Assembly: GCF_015832195.1 (NCBI RefSeq)
Contig: NC_052028.1
Coordinates: forward strand, 5,933,501-5,997,500
Source of the DNA: Motacilla alba alba
Lineage: Eukaryota; Chordata; Aves; Passeriformes; Motacillidae
Length of the DNA stretch: 64,000 nucleotides
Reading direction: 5' to 3'
The first letter of the stretch is position 1. Each line of letters begins with the position of its first letter. Of the stretch, positions 1 to 14,565 are shown piece by piece. Below the pieces are notes generated by a model. The model saw nothing but the letters and a program-made list of their open reading frames with translations, was not told the DNA's origin and ran no database searches. The position numbers and the translations under genes are program-made.

Positions 1-979
1 GTCTTCCGAGAAAAGTATTTTGGAGATTTTATCCTCACTCTCCTCATACAACCTGTGTGCATCTCAAGTCAGTGTTTATGTCCTGCAGTAAAGAAAGCTG
101 GGATTATATCCTAATAAATGACACAACAGATGTAAGAAGAAACAAAAAAATAAAATGACCCAACAGACAACTCTGTTGACCTGAACTGAATACAGCACCA
201 GTGATGGTAAGAGATGAGGGATTGTACTGGCAAGGATTGGCCTTATTCTGTAGTCACCCTACTACTGTGGAACACTCAAAAAAACCTAGGGCACTCTGCA
301 TGCTTCTTATTGTCATCAATCATGGGCAACAAATGAAAAAAAATAATTTCTTTTGTAGCCTTTCAAAACTACAGAAACAAGCATTTTAAAAAACCAAAAA
401 CCAAAAACAACAAAGGGAGTTACAGTTTCTAGACACATAGTTACTCAATAATCCCTGTCCTGAAATGATTAAAATATAACACAGCAAAACAACACTCAAC
501 AAAATCAATGGGATTATTCAGCCAGCTCACCCTCCCCCAAATCAAATAGTTCCAGTTTACAGCCATGAGAAAAACTGCCTCAGGCGAGTCTGACAAAATG
601 ACTCTGAGGCCCTGCCTCCCTTTAGTGTCCATTCCCAAATGCCTCCCTCTTCCTCCCCTGGCCCCTGAGGTCCCCAGGCAGAGCTGACTGTGAGCCTGCC
701 GCTCACCATCTTGAGTGTGCTGAACAGAAAGAGCTGTGTTTGCCGTGGCTCAGCACCAGCAGTAGCACCATTCAGATCCATAATTTCTTCAATTCTCTGA
801 TAATAAAAGATAATCAGAAACTAAAGAGCAGTTTAAAACCAGACTGAAACAAAGTCAGTTGAATCAACTGTAATCACGTTCAGAAAATATGAGGATATTT
901 CACTGGAATCTTTTGGAGTGGACACAGTTGATTCTGCTTATCACAGATTTTGTTTTGTATCCTTTCTGAGGCTATAGAA

Positions 980-1340
980 AAGGTTTATTGTTAAACTGTT
1001 ACGGCCTTTACTCTCATTAATCTACCCTCATTTGCTTTTTCCAAGTGCAATAATGCTTTTGATTTGAAGAGTCACATTGAAATGCCACGATCCCAAGGAC
1101 TAAATGGAGAAAATTTAAGCACAGGCCAACGTCTCGCTGGGATTTGCAGAACCTTCTGTAAAGTAAATAAGGCCCTGGTGGCTTATCAGTCATTGGTGTG
1201 CTCAGCTCTCTAAAGTAAGAGAATTGAGGGGATTAGTTAGAGGAGAAATGAAATGTACCTAATTAATTCCCCAGATCCCTGCAGATTATATGGCATGTTT
1301 GGAACAGCGGGAAATTGTGACTGAAATTAAAAACACATAC
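980..1340. promoter_or_regulatory. Regulatory-looking unique block (candidate conserved element)
   Basis: Complex, non-repetitive sequence with homeodomain-type cores, including TAATTAATT at 1260-1268. Assignment rests on appearance only; conservation cannot be seen from one sequence. Confidence 0.2.
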
Positions 1341-3589
1341 CTACAGCAGCAACACTAAGAAATGCAGCCTTTTCTCCTACTACCACAATAGCAGTGATGT
1401 ATTAATAAGGTCTATTACACTTCACAGGTTATTTTTTTTAATTTTATAACAAATTTTCCTGTCACATTTTTTTAAGAACGTAAAAGAAAAATTATGGCAG
1501 TTTCAAGTTTCCAAAGTCTGAAATGAATTTTATATTTCAGCTCGTCATTCTAACCCACTTTGGAAGCAGTACCTTTAGTTGCCTCTACATATTCTTACTT
1601 CATAGTGAGGAAGAAAAAAAGTGCTGTTTATAGAGCATATGACAGAACTTTTCAAAACTTATCTTCAGGAGAAGATTACAGAAATATTTCTCTGAATTCC
1701 TGCCAATATCTTCAGAATTCTGATATTGTTTATCTCTTTAAACTCCAAAAATTGAAACTATTATAAATGTTTCTGGGGGTCCAGTCACTTTAATAGGAAG
1801 TGCTTCTGCCTGTGTCAATTACAGATTCCCTGTGTTTTCCTCACATGGAGTATAAATAAATATCTTTCCTTGTTTGTCCATTATTTTCTGTGGTCCTCTC
1901 ACATGCTCTCATCTATGGAATTACATATCCACTAGGGACCAAATTAACTTTTCTGTGGGAGCTGTGGAATACCACTATCAGCAGGTAGAAATATTTAGAA
2001 GTAAAATTTCAAAGAAAGGGGTCTAAAGAGGAACTAAAGAGGAACATTTGCATTGCCCTCACTGCCAAACTACAGGACAGCATAAAGAAGGGACAGAGAA
2101 TGTAAAAACCCCTCTGGGAAACACTCAGAGAAATACTCACAGATAGAAAATCAAGTGCTTTTTCATAGATTCTGTAAACAAAGGTAATCTGAACTGACCA
2201 CAGGGAAGGACAGACAGGAGCTCAACAAAACCGCTACAGTGTGAAAACCACTCAACTACATCAGTTCCCATAAGACAAAACGATTCCATTTGCAATCCAT
2301 CAATCATTTGCCATAATAAGGGAAGTAAATACATCATCATAGTGTGCTGTCACAGAATCCATGTCTTCTACTTTCAAAATAAACATCCGGGGATTCCTCC
2401 AGTATTTCTTTTCCATAAACCAGCTAATTGTAAAATAAAAAAAATTGGTTTTACTACAGCATTTCAGTGTCAGCAGGAAACCATTGTTTTGTGACTTTAT
2501 TTCAACAGCATTATGTCTAATTTAAAAAAAAATAATCACTTGAGTAGTTGTGGATGTGTCTGTCACATTCCATTAACCCAACTCTACCTTCCAATGTCTT
2601 TATGAGAGCCACTGACTGACAAATAATTTCACAAAGAGACAGCAAATTAACACTATCAGTAGTCTTCACCTGCAGATTTCTGGTCTCTTTATATTTTAGA
2701 ATGACACCACTCATATAAGACCTAAACACTTCTTAGAAATATCTAAAAATGTGCAAGAAGCTACTAATATTTTGCATATCAACTAAAGCTTGCTGTGGTG
2801 TGGAAAGGTATCTGAGACATTTTTCATTAGGATTATGAGGTATTTGATTACAAACATCAACAAAAATACAGAAAACCCACCAACTGAAAAACCTTTCCTA
2901 GTTTCCTTTCTTTAGTATTACTACAATTCAGTAGTTTCAATCCCTTGAAGCTCATGCACATATTGTCTCCATTTCTGAGAAATACTGAATTACTAATTTT
3001 TTTTCCAGTTTGATTCCTGAATGAACTTCAAAATAATCTGTGTCACATTAATTTAAATCTGTCACATGCTAGCAGATTTCATATGCTACTCATAATTTTT
3101 TATCTACTGGAATATCTAAGATTAATTTGTAACCCAAATTGAAACCCAAAGCATTTCAAAAATCTCAATAGATTTAGGTATCGTACCTAAGTCTATAAAC
3201 CAGAAAGAGAAAGGATGTGGGATCCTGCCTATAACCACTTGCCAGTGGCAGACAGAAACTTTAAAAGATTTATCCATTGTGAGAGATGAAGTTACCAGTG
3301 GAGCTCCTCAGAAATGGAATTCTCAGGTTTGGTTTGTTAAAGTTTGGGGTAGAAGCTTGAACTCTATGCTGTAATCCAGCTCTTGCTGGGTCCTGCCTTT
3401 CATTCACCTGCATTTCAGTCACTTGAAACCAGTGCTGTTCACAAATCAAGCCAGGCCCACAATTTCATGCACCTCTTGATCCCCTCAATCAACTGTTGGC
3501 AGAAACTTGCTTAAGCATCTGCTTAGCTCTCATAAAGCACCCGAAGACACACCAGGCTGAGCCAACCATCTCCTGGAAATCTGCATAAT

Positions 3590-4060
3590 AATTTCACAGT
3601 GCAAATGTTTCCAAAGGGAAATATATGTAGTATGACCAAAGTATTATGCAAATGTTGTTTTTACAATGATTTAGCCCTGCCATAATATCTTCTGCTGTTA
3701 TACAAGCAGTGCATTAAGCCATGTCATTGCTGACAAAAGCAGGCAGGAGCTGGACCAGATATCCTGCAGCCTCAGCCTGAATGTATGGATGCCTTGGGGG
3801 CAGACTACCTATTAATTTAAAATTCTGAAACTAATTATGTATGTCAGGGTGACCTCTTTCTAATCTACATTCATTGCAGAACACAAGCCTTCTGTCTCTG
3901 TTGTTCCCATAATAAAATAGCTGCTGATAGACTTATATAATTGACTGTATCTGAAGTGGGCTCCTACCATGGTGCTACATTGAAATTGTCTGTAATCCCA
4001 GCTGAATAAAGATAAGCAAAAATAATCCAGCTATCTCAAGTAATTAACTTCTAAGGTTAC
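3590..4060. promoter_or_regulatory. Regulatory-looking unique block with an octamer site
   Basis: A perfect POU octamer ATGCAAAT lies at 3646-3653. TAATTA cores lie at 3832-3837 and 4041-4046, and ATTAATTTAA at 3811-3820. No repeats are apparent. Confidence 0.22.
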
Positions 4061-5730
4061 ATAGTAACATTGGAAAAAAATTATTACCCATGATCTTAAA
4101 AAACAATGTAACAGAGCACATAGAAGTCACATTTATTGCTGAGCAACCAAGAAATTTTTGACAACATTTAAAAATGCAAGTAGCATAATACATAGTCATT
4201 TCTATTTATTTATCCCACAAATAGCTTGATATGTTCAAGACACAGTGATGAAATATGCACTTATAGGCCCCTCAGTCTGACATTGTTGCTAAAGGAAACA
4301 ATATCTCAGTCTCATTGGATTTCAAAGAAAACAAAGGAGCAATCATGGTAGAGCTTTCATCCTCGGCTGGACATCTACCCAGAGTACAATGGAAACCAAA
4401 ACAAGAGGTGCTCTTGCCTTCTTCTCCAGCCTACCTTGGAGAATTCCTCAGTCACATTGCTTTAAGAGAAATCAGACAACAGTGCATTCATATGCCCAGC
4501 TTAGAATTCTAACAAAATCAAATCCCAACTACCTTAAGTTCTCTTTTCTTTGGCACTGTGACTTCAGTGAGGCTGGTGACTGAGGAAATTCCAAATGACT
4601 TGGAAATAATTGAGATCTGCAGCCCTGCTCACTTTTGGGAGCAGTCCCACAAACTCAAGCCAAGTGACTCAAGCACATAACAGTCTTTATAGGATCATGT
4701 TTCTTCTGAAGATCTTTAAACCCAAAACGGCTTCACTGTATTGCATGTGTGAACAGCGAAATGAAATTGAAAGACCATCATTAAAGGCAAACTGATCTCT
4801 GAAATATCCTGGCTCAGCAAGAACATGGACGCCAAGGAGATCTCTAAGCTGCACTAGAGGCAGAGGGACAGAATGCAATAAGCAATCAAAAAAGCAAACA
4901 TTGTAATAATAATGTGAGGGGACATGACAGATTCATCTTTTTTGAAGCATGTTCAATTTCTAGTGGTGAGAAGCAGAGAGCTTAGCGAGGCAAAAATTCA
5001 TCTGTTTTTCTTCTTAAAAAGCAATTATGAGTACAGCTACACTAGAGAAAATAGGAATAACACATTAAAAGATGTGAACAAGATCCAGCTTAAAAGTCAA
5101 AAGTACATTTATACTTGGAAATTAATATTAACTTCCTTACCAGGACTGCATCAGATGTCTTAAAAATCACAAAAGAAGCAGTCTGTTCTGTATAAATGAG
5201 CTGCAATGAGGAAAAGAGACAGTAAATGCATTAACTGATCTGTGGAATAGTGCACCATGAATATTTGATTTAATCAGTACCAACATTAATTTCACACTTA
5301 ATCATCATTTTAAAAAAAATAGCATTTTTAGTAAACAGGTCAGTGTGAGCTCCTATGACACATATCTGAGGTGAGTGCAAAACAGTTACACACTTGAACC
5401 AAACCAAAGCTTTCACACTTGTTTGTATCTTATTTACAAAATCAGCTCTGCAGAAACATTACTCAGTTTCTCTTGCAGCCTGATTTCCCCAAAATTTATT
5501 TATGCTAATAATGAAATAGTAAGAGTTCTTTTTTCTCTGGAATGCATTCACTGGCACTGTGGAGTGCTCCATTAGAATCCATCTCCTCTGGAAATAATGG
5601 ACACTCCACTTTTAAATGGTTTATGCTTTTCTAAAAGAGGCACTTGCGACTAATAGATGATTTGGCTCCAGTGAAATGTAGCTGGATGAAGCTGTACGGA
5701 TCTTTCACAGAGCACACAACATGCAGCAGC

Positions 5731-5755
5731 CAGCTGTGGGTCCAGCTCACAGCTG
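5731..5755. repeat. Inverted repeat, 8-base arms
   Basis: CAGCTGTG (5731-5738) and CACAGCTG (5748-5755) enclose nine bases. Both arms contain the E-box CAGCTG. Confidence 0.45.
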
Positions 5756-7565
5756 TGAAGGAACTCCCAGAGGCCTAAGGACCTGCGGACAGCACTTCAG
5801 GTAGAGAGTGTTTTGACGTCATCTTCTCCAGTAGATGCACACAAGTCCTTTCCAAATAAAGCTTTCCCCTGGATAAATTTGGTACGTGGGAGAACAAGCA
5901 CGTACCAAAGATCACCTTATGCACTGCTGGTAGGATCCGAACACCACAATGGCAGATGCAGTGCAAGGGTTAGGACAGAATAAAACCCACAGCACAGAAC
6001 ATCTTCCTACAGTCCTTAAAACCTGACAAAACACTACTTCACCACTGAAGTTACTTTTCAAGCAGTTTAGCTGCCTATTTTGCCCATTTGAAATGTCACT
6101 CATAGTCTAAGAAAACGTGAACCCATTATGTTTACTGAAAAACTCGTGAACTTTACTGAATGCAAAGCTGAGCTCCTGTAACAATATACTACATGGGAAT
6201 AGTGAATCTGGGCTTACAAAATTCCCTACCAAGCTTCAGAAGAAAACATAAAAGACAACTTACTCTGCCAAAGACTGGTATTATGCCTGCCCTGAAAGAG
6301 GTTCTCAGTAGAAGCCACTTTTGATATTTCATATTTAGTGGTCTCTCCAAAGTCAAAAAATGTACCATTTCAGGAAACATTCACAAAATATCAAGTACTA
6401 AAATAATTGAGAAAGTATTTCTTCAAAAGACCAGCCAGCTTATCTAATACTTTCTGTTTATATTCTTGGTATTCTTACTACAGCTTCTACTAAAGATAGC
6501 ATTTCTTTGTGAGATTGAAGTACTTCATTTTTTAGACTTCCTATGTGCAAACAGCCTTTTCTCAAGGAACAGTTTTACCTTCTTTTTGTGTCTGTTTGCT
6601 AGCAGCAGGATGTATATGTGTGTGTAAACTACGCAAAAATTTCTGATTAGAACAACACATTTTCATTTCTTTGATTGTTGACAAAAAACATTTCTAAGGA
6701 AATATGCAAGCAAATGTTATATTTGTCTGTGAGGGGTTTTTGATGTAATGGCTAAAGAGCAGAACCACTCAAATCTTACAGACCTTTAAGACGTGCATCT
6801 CCAGACCAGAAGTTTTGTTCTCACATCAGGGAACTTAGCTAGCAATCAGGAAGCTGAAATTCCAGACTGCAACATATTCACAAGTCACAAGAGACCACGC
6901 AGTCTATTGTCTGTCATTTGGACATCACTGTTCCTACTGAAGCTCTCAGGCATTTTCTGATACACCAGACAGATTCTAGTATACAAATACCCTCATTACA
7001 ATAATACCAGGTTGGCTCCCTTCTTGTGAACAACTGTTGTGAATATAAAATTCATTATTTACCCAACAGGAATGTTGTTAGCACACAATAGTTTTACTTT
7101 TATTAACAACTGCTTGTTTCTATGTTAGCAGTTCTGGTGTAATTTAAGTGATGTCTCCATTAGAGTGGTAAATCATCTTTTCACTAGTACAGCAAGAAAG
7201 CCATCAATATGAAAATTGCTTATTCAGAATCACCTTAGGTAATGTACTTATCATACTATCTAGGGCTTAATTTTAACCTGTGTGTTGAGCAACATGTGAA
7301 GCAGCAGCTTCCAGAGGTATCACCATCCTAATGTTCCCTTAGTGGCTTTTACTATTCTTCTCTCAAGAGTTTTAAATTATTTTTTAACACTGCACAAAGT
7401 CCACTTCTTTCCAGGTAATCTCTCTATTTTACATGCACAATGTTGCATTTAGGAAATCCCAAAGTGCACCTCTCTATCACTGCAGGTAAGAGATTTAGGA
7501 ATGAAAGTCACCTTGAAACTTGATAGAATTTGAGGTCCCAAGTAATCTGAATTATTTTAACATGC

Positions 7566-7585
7566 TTTTTTTTTTTTTTTTTTTT
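7566..7585. repeat. Poly(T) tract, 20 bases
   Basis: An uninterrupted run of 20 T. No AATAAA is seen at the right distance on the minus strand, so it is annotated only as a simple repeat. Confidence 0.85.
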
Positions 7586-10500
7586 CAAACTGAACATATT
7601 TAGCATCTGTGCTCAGCACAGCACTCAATGAAGGACACCTGTTGGCAACCTGATAGTCTCTCTGAACAGTAATTAACTTCCAATTCTCAACTTTACATTT
7701 TAGCAACGTTCTCTCTAGGTGTTCCGTGACATCTGATAGCTCTGTAATTCCCTTCCAAAAGCAATGCCTCATTCCTTGCACAGAAAAATCTTACAGTTTT
7801 GGGGCTCTGCAATGTGAATACATGGAATTAACAGAATGAACTCTTCACTGAATGTCTCTTAATCTCAGAATACTCACATATATTTTCAGCACATATTAGT
7901 ACCTGCCAGGCTAGGCAATGGGTCTGAATCAGCAACCTTTCTTTAGAATAAAGAACAGGATTCTTTTGTTGACCTACTTTAAAATGAGATCATATCTGTT
8001 CTGATAAGAATTTTCTCCCAGTTATCACTACCCTTGGGGAAAGAGATGGTAAGTCAGAATTTTACCATCCACTGCATGACAAGAAGACACTTCTGAATCT
8101 TTCAGAAGCTTGCTCTGGTTCAGGAGGCAAGTTTTAAATGTGGACTATGGCAGTGACAACACCCCTGCACTTCAGACAGGACTAACTAGACTTTTCTGTA
8201 TGCCCACCAGGCTATCCAGAGCTTCTTTGTTCTCAAAGCTTTCAGTTTTCTTCTTATCATTCCCCTGTTCTCACTAACATAATGCCCAATAACATCTTAA
8301 ATGAGATTTGCACTGACTTCCAACTTCCAAGGCAGTGAGAAGAGAAAAATAAACATAATGAAATAATAGACTGCCAAGCACTGTGACCATCAGGCATTTG
8401 CATTATATTGTACTTCTGAGAAAAGAGAGTCATCCTCAGAAAATGAAACTTCAGAACAAACCTCTCTATACAACTGATCAGTTTTGTTTAGAATTCACTG
8501 CTGAGTCTATGCACTTATTTCCTAGGACTTTGTCCTGAAGTTCAAAGTTCCATTTCTTGGCACAAACCTTAAGAGCATTCAGAAGTGGCTACAAAGCTGT
8601 GTCAGTCCCATTATCCATCCCACTGATGATAAACCAACAAGCTACAACTCACTTTCAAACTGTCACAAGAAGGAAGAAATTTTGCTGTTAAGGAATTTTG
8701 TATAGCACCTCTCTACAGCACTGGCACTTCTTTTGTACAAACTCCTTAACTAACTGAAGCTAGGAAGTGCATAACTACCTGTTTCTCCATTAGGAAGTGA
8801 CTGATGATTCCATTGTTACGGCCCTTGACAGAAAATAACAAAATGGAGATTTTGTCTTTCTGTTAGAATAGACAGTTCTTTACAAGTTCTCATGTAACTT
8901 CATTTAAACCCTTTCAAGTGGGAATCTTTTCATCTCCTACAGGCAAAGACCGCTCCTACCTTTTTCTTTCAGTGTCAGATGAAGGGCTTTTCCACATGCC
9001 CACTTCTGGCAGTCAGGGCTAACTCTGGGTTTGTCAGTGATGACTGCACAGCCTTGCAGAAGAGAGCAGCTAATCCTGGGTTATGACTGATCCAGCTCTG
9101 TCCATAGCTCACACCTCCTCCTGTACATACAGAGCCAGTGCCATGCTCAGTGGATGCTTATGGTTGTCTCACTGAAGACTGTGGACTGATGCTTAAAGTG
9201 CTAAATTTGAACTGTTTGGCAGAAACCAGCCTCACTCAAAGTCTGTCCTCACTTTGCTTAGTCATTAATTTATTCACTATCAGTCAAAACAGCAGCTCAT
9301 GGAGGATTACACTTTTCCAGAAACCAGTGATGGGAAAAGACATGTCACTACTGAGGCTGTAATAAATCTGCTGTTTATGTGCTCAGAAGCTTCAGAAGTG
9401 CCTGTGTGTTTCACAGTGATTACCCAGGGAGCTGTGGATCCTGTGGATCACACATGGATGTACACAGGGAGCTGCTTTGCTATTGGGATTTTGTCATTTC
9501 AGCTTGACTTTGCACCCCAGCCTTTGAGTGTAGCTGTACCTTTACACTGTAGGAGATGACAGCAATAGCATCTGCTTTCACACATTCACAAATCAAAAAA
9601 ATACCAGTACTCAGAAAAGAAACCAAAATATTTGTAACGCTTACAAGTTATACAGAGGATTTCTCACATTTTGTAGGCAACCTGTACACTAATAAATTAT
9701 ACTACATATGATACTTTCTCAAGTTGCATATTCTGCTGTAGGAGCTTGGTGTGAGAACTAGTTTTCCAATTTTTCCTTTCTTCCAAGACAGAGAGAGCCA
9801 TTAAAAAATAATTTCTTAAGCTAATTTAAAATTGTTTGAGTAGACTTACAAGTTGACTGGCAGTAATTTTTCTTTTTTTAATAATTTTATTCTTAAGATT
9901 CCCCCAGACAATGTACTTTTTCTTATAATCCATTATTTGTGATTCTGGATGGACCACATTATAAATGTAGCAATAATCACACATTTGGTCCATTCTGGTC
10001 TCACAATATAACGCAGGTAGGAGCACAGGAAAATAGGTCACAAAAGCTTACTGAGGTGCAGCTGTCAAACCTTTTATTCATCTCAAGGTTTGGTGGTTTC
10101 TGGACAAATGCACTATGATTGAAATCCCATCGCAGAAGTAAAGCTTTCAAGGTGAAATAGTATTTCATTTCATTATCATGAAAGAGAAGAAGAAATGTCT
10201 GCAGTAGCAGAATACCTCAGCAATATGTTAAGACTGGCAATTGCAACATGGTTAAGTGTAAATAGAATGGTGTTCACGGCTGTCTTTTCCTTTCCCCTGA
10301 TCCCCAATTCTTTCCCTTTCTTTCTCTGCACTCTTCCAGTAAACAGAAGTTATAAACAAGAAATGCTGCACCAAAAAGAAGTGCTTTTGAGACATTATTC
10401 ACAATATCACTGCCTTCTCTGGAAAAAAAAAAGCCACCACTTTGTCTCAGGCACTTTACAAAGAAAGAGAGAAAACAGCAAAATAACCTTATTGCTACAT

Positions 10501-13500
10501 ATTAAGCAAAACAATATTTTTACATATTAAAGAACAAAATTGGAACGTTTTGTCTGGTGGTATAAATCAACTCTCTCCTGGAAGAAGGCTGCCCTCTGTG
10601 CTTAAACCTCTGAATTCATCACAGCACCATTCTCAGTACTGTTTTCCAAACACAAAAAGAAGCAGCTGAGTCTCCAGTGCAGCAGGACTCTCATGCCAGC
10701 CCTCTCTGTCCTTTCCCCCTGGGTTAGCAGGAGCCTCTGGAGCTGTCAGGAGCAGCACTGCCAGGCAATGCTTACTCCACTGCCAGATCTACCCATCAGG
10801 GCTCTGAAGTGCAGCAGCCAAACCATGAGTGTGGGGTGAAAATAAGCAGCCAGTGCCAGCACCACCCAGAGCAAAGAGGGGATGGTCATGGAGTGAACTG
10901 TACAAATGATGTCGGCACTCAATGAATTTTAATTACTCGTAAAGAAGATGGTAAGATATGGCCATATGGGAGGGATCAGCAATCATTTTCATCCACATTT
11001 TGGAAGCATAACCATTAGGAAGAGAAAAGGAGGTAATGCAAAGGGCAGCAGGTTTAGGTGAAAATCCTTCCCAGGGATGATGCCCCCATCCAGCTCTAAT
11101 GGGAACAGGTCAAGCACTACACAGGGCAGGCACAGCAAGCCTGTGCCAGCTGATGTCAGGATCACATAGAGGTCCCCATTTCATTAAGCAAGAAAGAGTT
11201 TATTTAGTAGTACAGAGTGTGGCCTCGAGGATCTCTGACCAGAAGCCACCCTGGCCATCTGCAGCCAGACACAAGTGGCTTTCTGGCATAGACTTCCCTG
11301 CTATCCCTGCCCAGCAGCAATAAAAGGGCTGTTGGCTCTGCCAAAACAGCTTGAAAGAAGCCTGTAACCAAGGTGGAGCAAAGAACTGATTGCAGCCAGC
11401 TTACTTAGGTTTTTTTTTTAATTCACTTAAACACTCAGTAATTTTTTTCATCTACCCTTACCATGTCCCAATTTATTTTTGCACATTCTACTCATTGGGT
11501 GAGTTTGGCATCTCACTAGAGAGAGGAAGAGAACAGCAATGAGGGCAGTGCTGCACCAACCTCAACACAGGGCTCTGGCATGAGAAACTGTTCAAAATAG
11601 TGTACAAAAGCCTGGGAGCATGTGAACTTGAAATATTCTCTTAGGCAGCACTGAGTGCACCAGACATTACATTTCCTGGCTGTAAACAACACTTTATGGC
11701 CCACAGAGGTTTCTTGCTATACAGGAAAAAGGAAAAAAAACCTAATTTTTATCCTTTCCATCAAACAGTGAGAGCTTTACAATATCACTGCACCATATTA
11801 TTAATGGATAGAGATGAATTGCTGGATGTTGCAGCTAAACATCAGTGTTACATTGAACTTGAAACATAAAATGCCTAAAAAGCCAACAAACAGTATCTCC
11901 ACGACACAACAAACAGCCCTGTTCCTAGGAAGGTTTGTCTCTGACCTCTCAGACACATGGTAAAGGGTAAGCCTAAAACATCTGCTGCAAGATAGGCTTC
12001 AGAAAAATCTAATTAACACCATGTCCAGGAATGATGAGAGCAAATCTATCCCGGATAAAGTCACTGACAGGAGATCACTTTGTTATGTCAGCACAATTTT
12101 AGCTTGGAAAGAAAAAGATTTGGAAAAAGCCTTCATTGAATAAAGTCATATAATATTAAAATTACAAATTATGGCAAAGAAATGAGAGAAACACATCTCA
12201 TGTAAGAAAAAATCAAAATTGCACAAGAGAAAAAGAAGCTGAGGGGAGAGAGCCCATCCACACTAACACTGCACCTTGCAACTGTGAAGGTCAACATAGT
12301 AAAAAATGGCTGCAGACATTCTGGTGAACAGAGCAGTGCAGCCTGTTGAAGGTGTTGACTGTAATTAAAGCCCAAATAATGGGCTCAAAAGACTGAGAGC
12401 TGATATCACTGTCTTTTCTGCTTGCATTCAGCAAACCAGCAGCTTGGAATCTGAATGACTTCATTGCTAATGTGGTCAGGATAAGTTCCCAGCAATCTAC
12501 AATCAACTCCTCTGTCACCTAAACAAGAAGGAATGCAGCTCTTTTCTTTCTAGATATTGCCATCTTACAGCTTCGCAGCTCCCTTAAGTAAAAACAAACT
12601 CAGACCTGGTTTTGAGTACAAGTGAATAACTCTCATTGTTATATGGATGGCCTATGTTTTACAGTGATTTTCCCTTTATTGATTGGCATTGTCCAAATCT
12701 ATTTCATTGCCTCCCCAAAGGACTGAAGTCAGAGAGGGAGATCCACAAAATATATCAAGTTCATCAAGTTTCTCAGCATTGTGCTGCCTCTCTTCGCAGT
12801 GACCTTTCACTGATAGCTCTTCAGAATCATTTTCAGAATGACTGAAGAGAAGGAATGTCAGCCAGGTTTGCTCTAAGTTTTGTGATAGGTGTCTGAGAGA
12901 TGAATGTTTTGATTAAAAGAACCTTGATTGAATTTTCTGATAGAAAATTGTTCATAAGTACAAGTAACCCTTATTTTTGGATCCTAGGTTGGTTTTCTTG
13001 CTTACAGAGACGCTTTATGTAGAGGGAAAGAAGAGAACAGACACTAAAACCAGGCAGTGCTCAGGCTGGTTAAATGGTAGGTGGCAGCACAAAACAGACT
13101 GTCGGGCTCCATGTTCATTTCAGTGCCGATTTGGACAACAGTTTTCCTCTTTGATTAGAGTTCACAGGTTCCCATAAATAACTGGTGACTTCATTGTCTT
13201 CTTCTCTAAATATTTCACTTGTGACAGGTCACGTTTTAGGAATGAAAACAGATCTGACACAGATCGCGAGTCACACACTCATTCATTTTGACTTACAATT
13301 AAAAAATTGTCACCCTACTGTTATTAAAAGGTTCCAAGAAGATTGATTTTTTCCCCAGGGTTCTTTTTAGAGCAGTCTTTTGATCACATATTTATGGAGT
13401 AAGTAGTGTCTAGTGGGTAGAGAGGAAGCTGGCAATGAGGCTTCCTGAATTTTACTTTTAAGCTAAACCATTGATCGCTGGGTTGCTTTTGGCAAGTCAC

Positions 13501-14209
13501 TTTTTGTGTTAGACTTGATCTAAGCATTGTATACTGCAAATAATGCAGGTCTGCTGAAGTCTATTTAATCTCTGTAAATCATACTGCAGGACTTAAGCAA
13601 AGAAGAGACCCAAACACCCCTGTGGTGGGAGCGGTATAAAATCCCAGCTGGAATAGAAAACCCAGTACTGTATTTATTAAGGTTTCAAGGGTCAGTCTCA
13701 AAACAAGCAATTCTCAACTATCATTCACATGCTACATGCATTTCCTTGATTATTTTTTATTAAAATGTTTCCTTCAGCCACTGACAAAATTACACATTCT
13801 GTTAAGTGCTAATAGTAAGGGCAGCTGGACCTTTTTTTTAGTTTCATGCCCAATTTTTCCATCAACTTCAATCCTGAATAGTTCCTTTATGTTATGGTTT
13901 TGCTTTCACTTTGAACAGAGAAAAATAAGACTATGCAGTTTAAGATAGTGAAGAATCAGGCTTTTGATACAGAAATTTGAATAGATCTACAACTGTTATT
14001 TAGCTTTCATTTTAGTATCCTGAGATGGGATTGAAGCAGACATCCCATCTCCAGCATCCCATAACTGCTACAAAAATAAAGGCAGAAGGGTATTTTCAGT
14101 TGGTAATTTCTGTGCTGCTTATGTGTAATAGCAGTGGAAAAAGAAGAGATTAAGTTATCCATCAGCCTTGGAAAGATTCTCCATGCTCATGAGACAGTAA
14201 GAAAGAAGC
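7586..14209. other. No gene seen: unique DNA
   Basis: Unremarkable sequence with a GC-richer stretch at about 10670-10910. An octamer-type ATTTGCAT occurs at 8396-8403. A 111-codon frame at 10195-10530 is unrecognised and treated as chance. Confidence 0.55.
10905..11000. promoter_or_regulatory. Short regulatory-looking block
   Basis: TAATTA at 10930-10935 lies 37 bases before the palindrome CCATATGG (10972-10979), which contains an E-box. Flanks are GC-richer and unremarkable. Confidence 0.18.
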
Positions 14210-14560
14210 CTTTGAGATGTTAAATCAAATACAGACATTGGCAAAGAGGAAGGAAGCCAAGTATTGGTCAAATACACACAGGTAGACAAAGGAAGCAAGT
14301 ATGCTGGAGAACTCTGAAATGAGTAATAAAACTTGCATTTGCTGTTGAAGAAATACAGGCTAAGAAGGTATTAAAGAAGGGATGCAGGGTGGAAAAATGC
14401 AGAGAAAAAGGAAAATGTGGGGACAGTGTGTCTTGACTGAAGTAAAAGAACAGGCAGCAGATACAATTTTAAGCAAGAAGCAAATACTGAAACAGAGGGC
14501 AGACAACAGTGTGTAAAATAAGTAGAGAGGTAAAAAAAGGAGAAAGAGGAATACACAAAA
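14210..14560. other. Purine-rich tract (plus strand)
   Basis: About two thirds to three quarters of plus-strand bases are A or G across this stretch, by hand count of 60-base rows (for example 44, 45 and 41 purines in rows 14341, 14401 and 14461). Runs such as AGAGAAAAAGGAAAA (from 14401) and AAAAAAAGGAGAAAGAGGAA (from 14532) dominate. It stops sharply near 14560, where the opposite bias begins. Confidence 0.6.
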
Positions 14561-14565
14561 CATTG

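Larger units (their letters stand above)
1..7565. other. No gene seen: unique AT-rich DNA
   Basis: Open frames are all under 80 codons and unrecognised. Apart from the blocks at 980-1340 and 3590-4060 and the small inverted repeat at 5731-5755, I see nothing specific. It is consistent with intron or intergenic DNA. Confidence 0.6.

Noticed and set aside
998..8823. GTTACGGCC shared at 998-1006 and 8815-8823
   Set aside because: A nine-base match with no flanking similarity is expected by chance.
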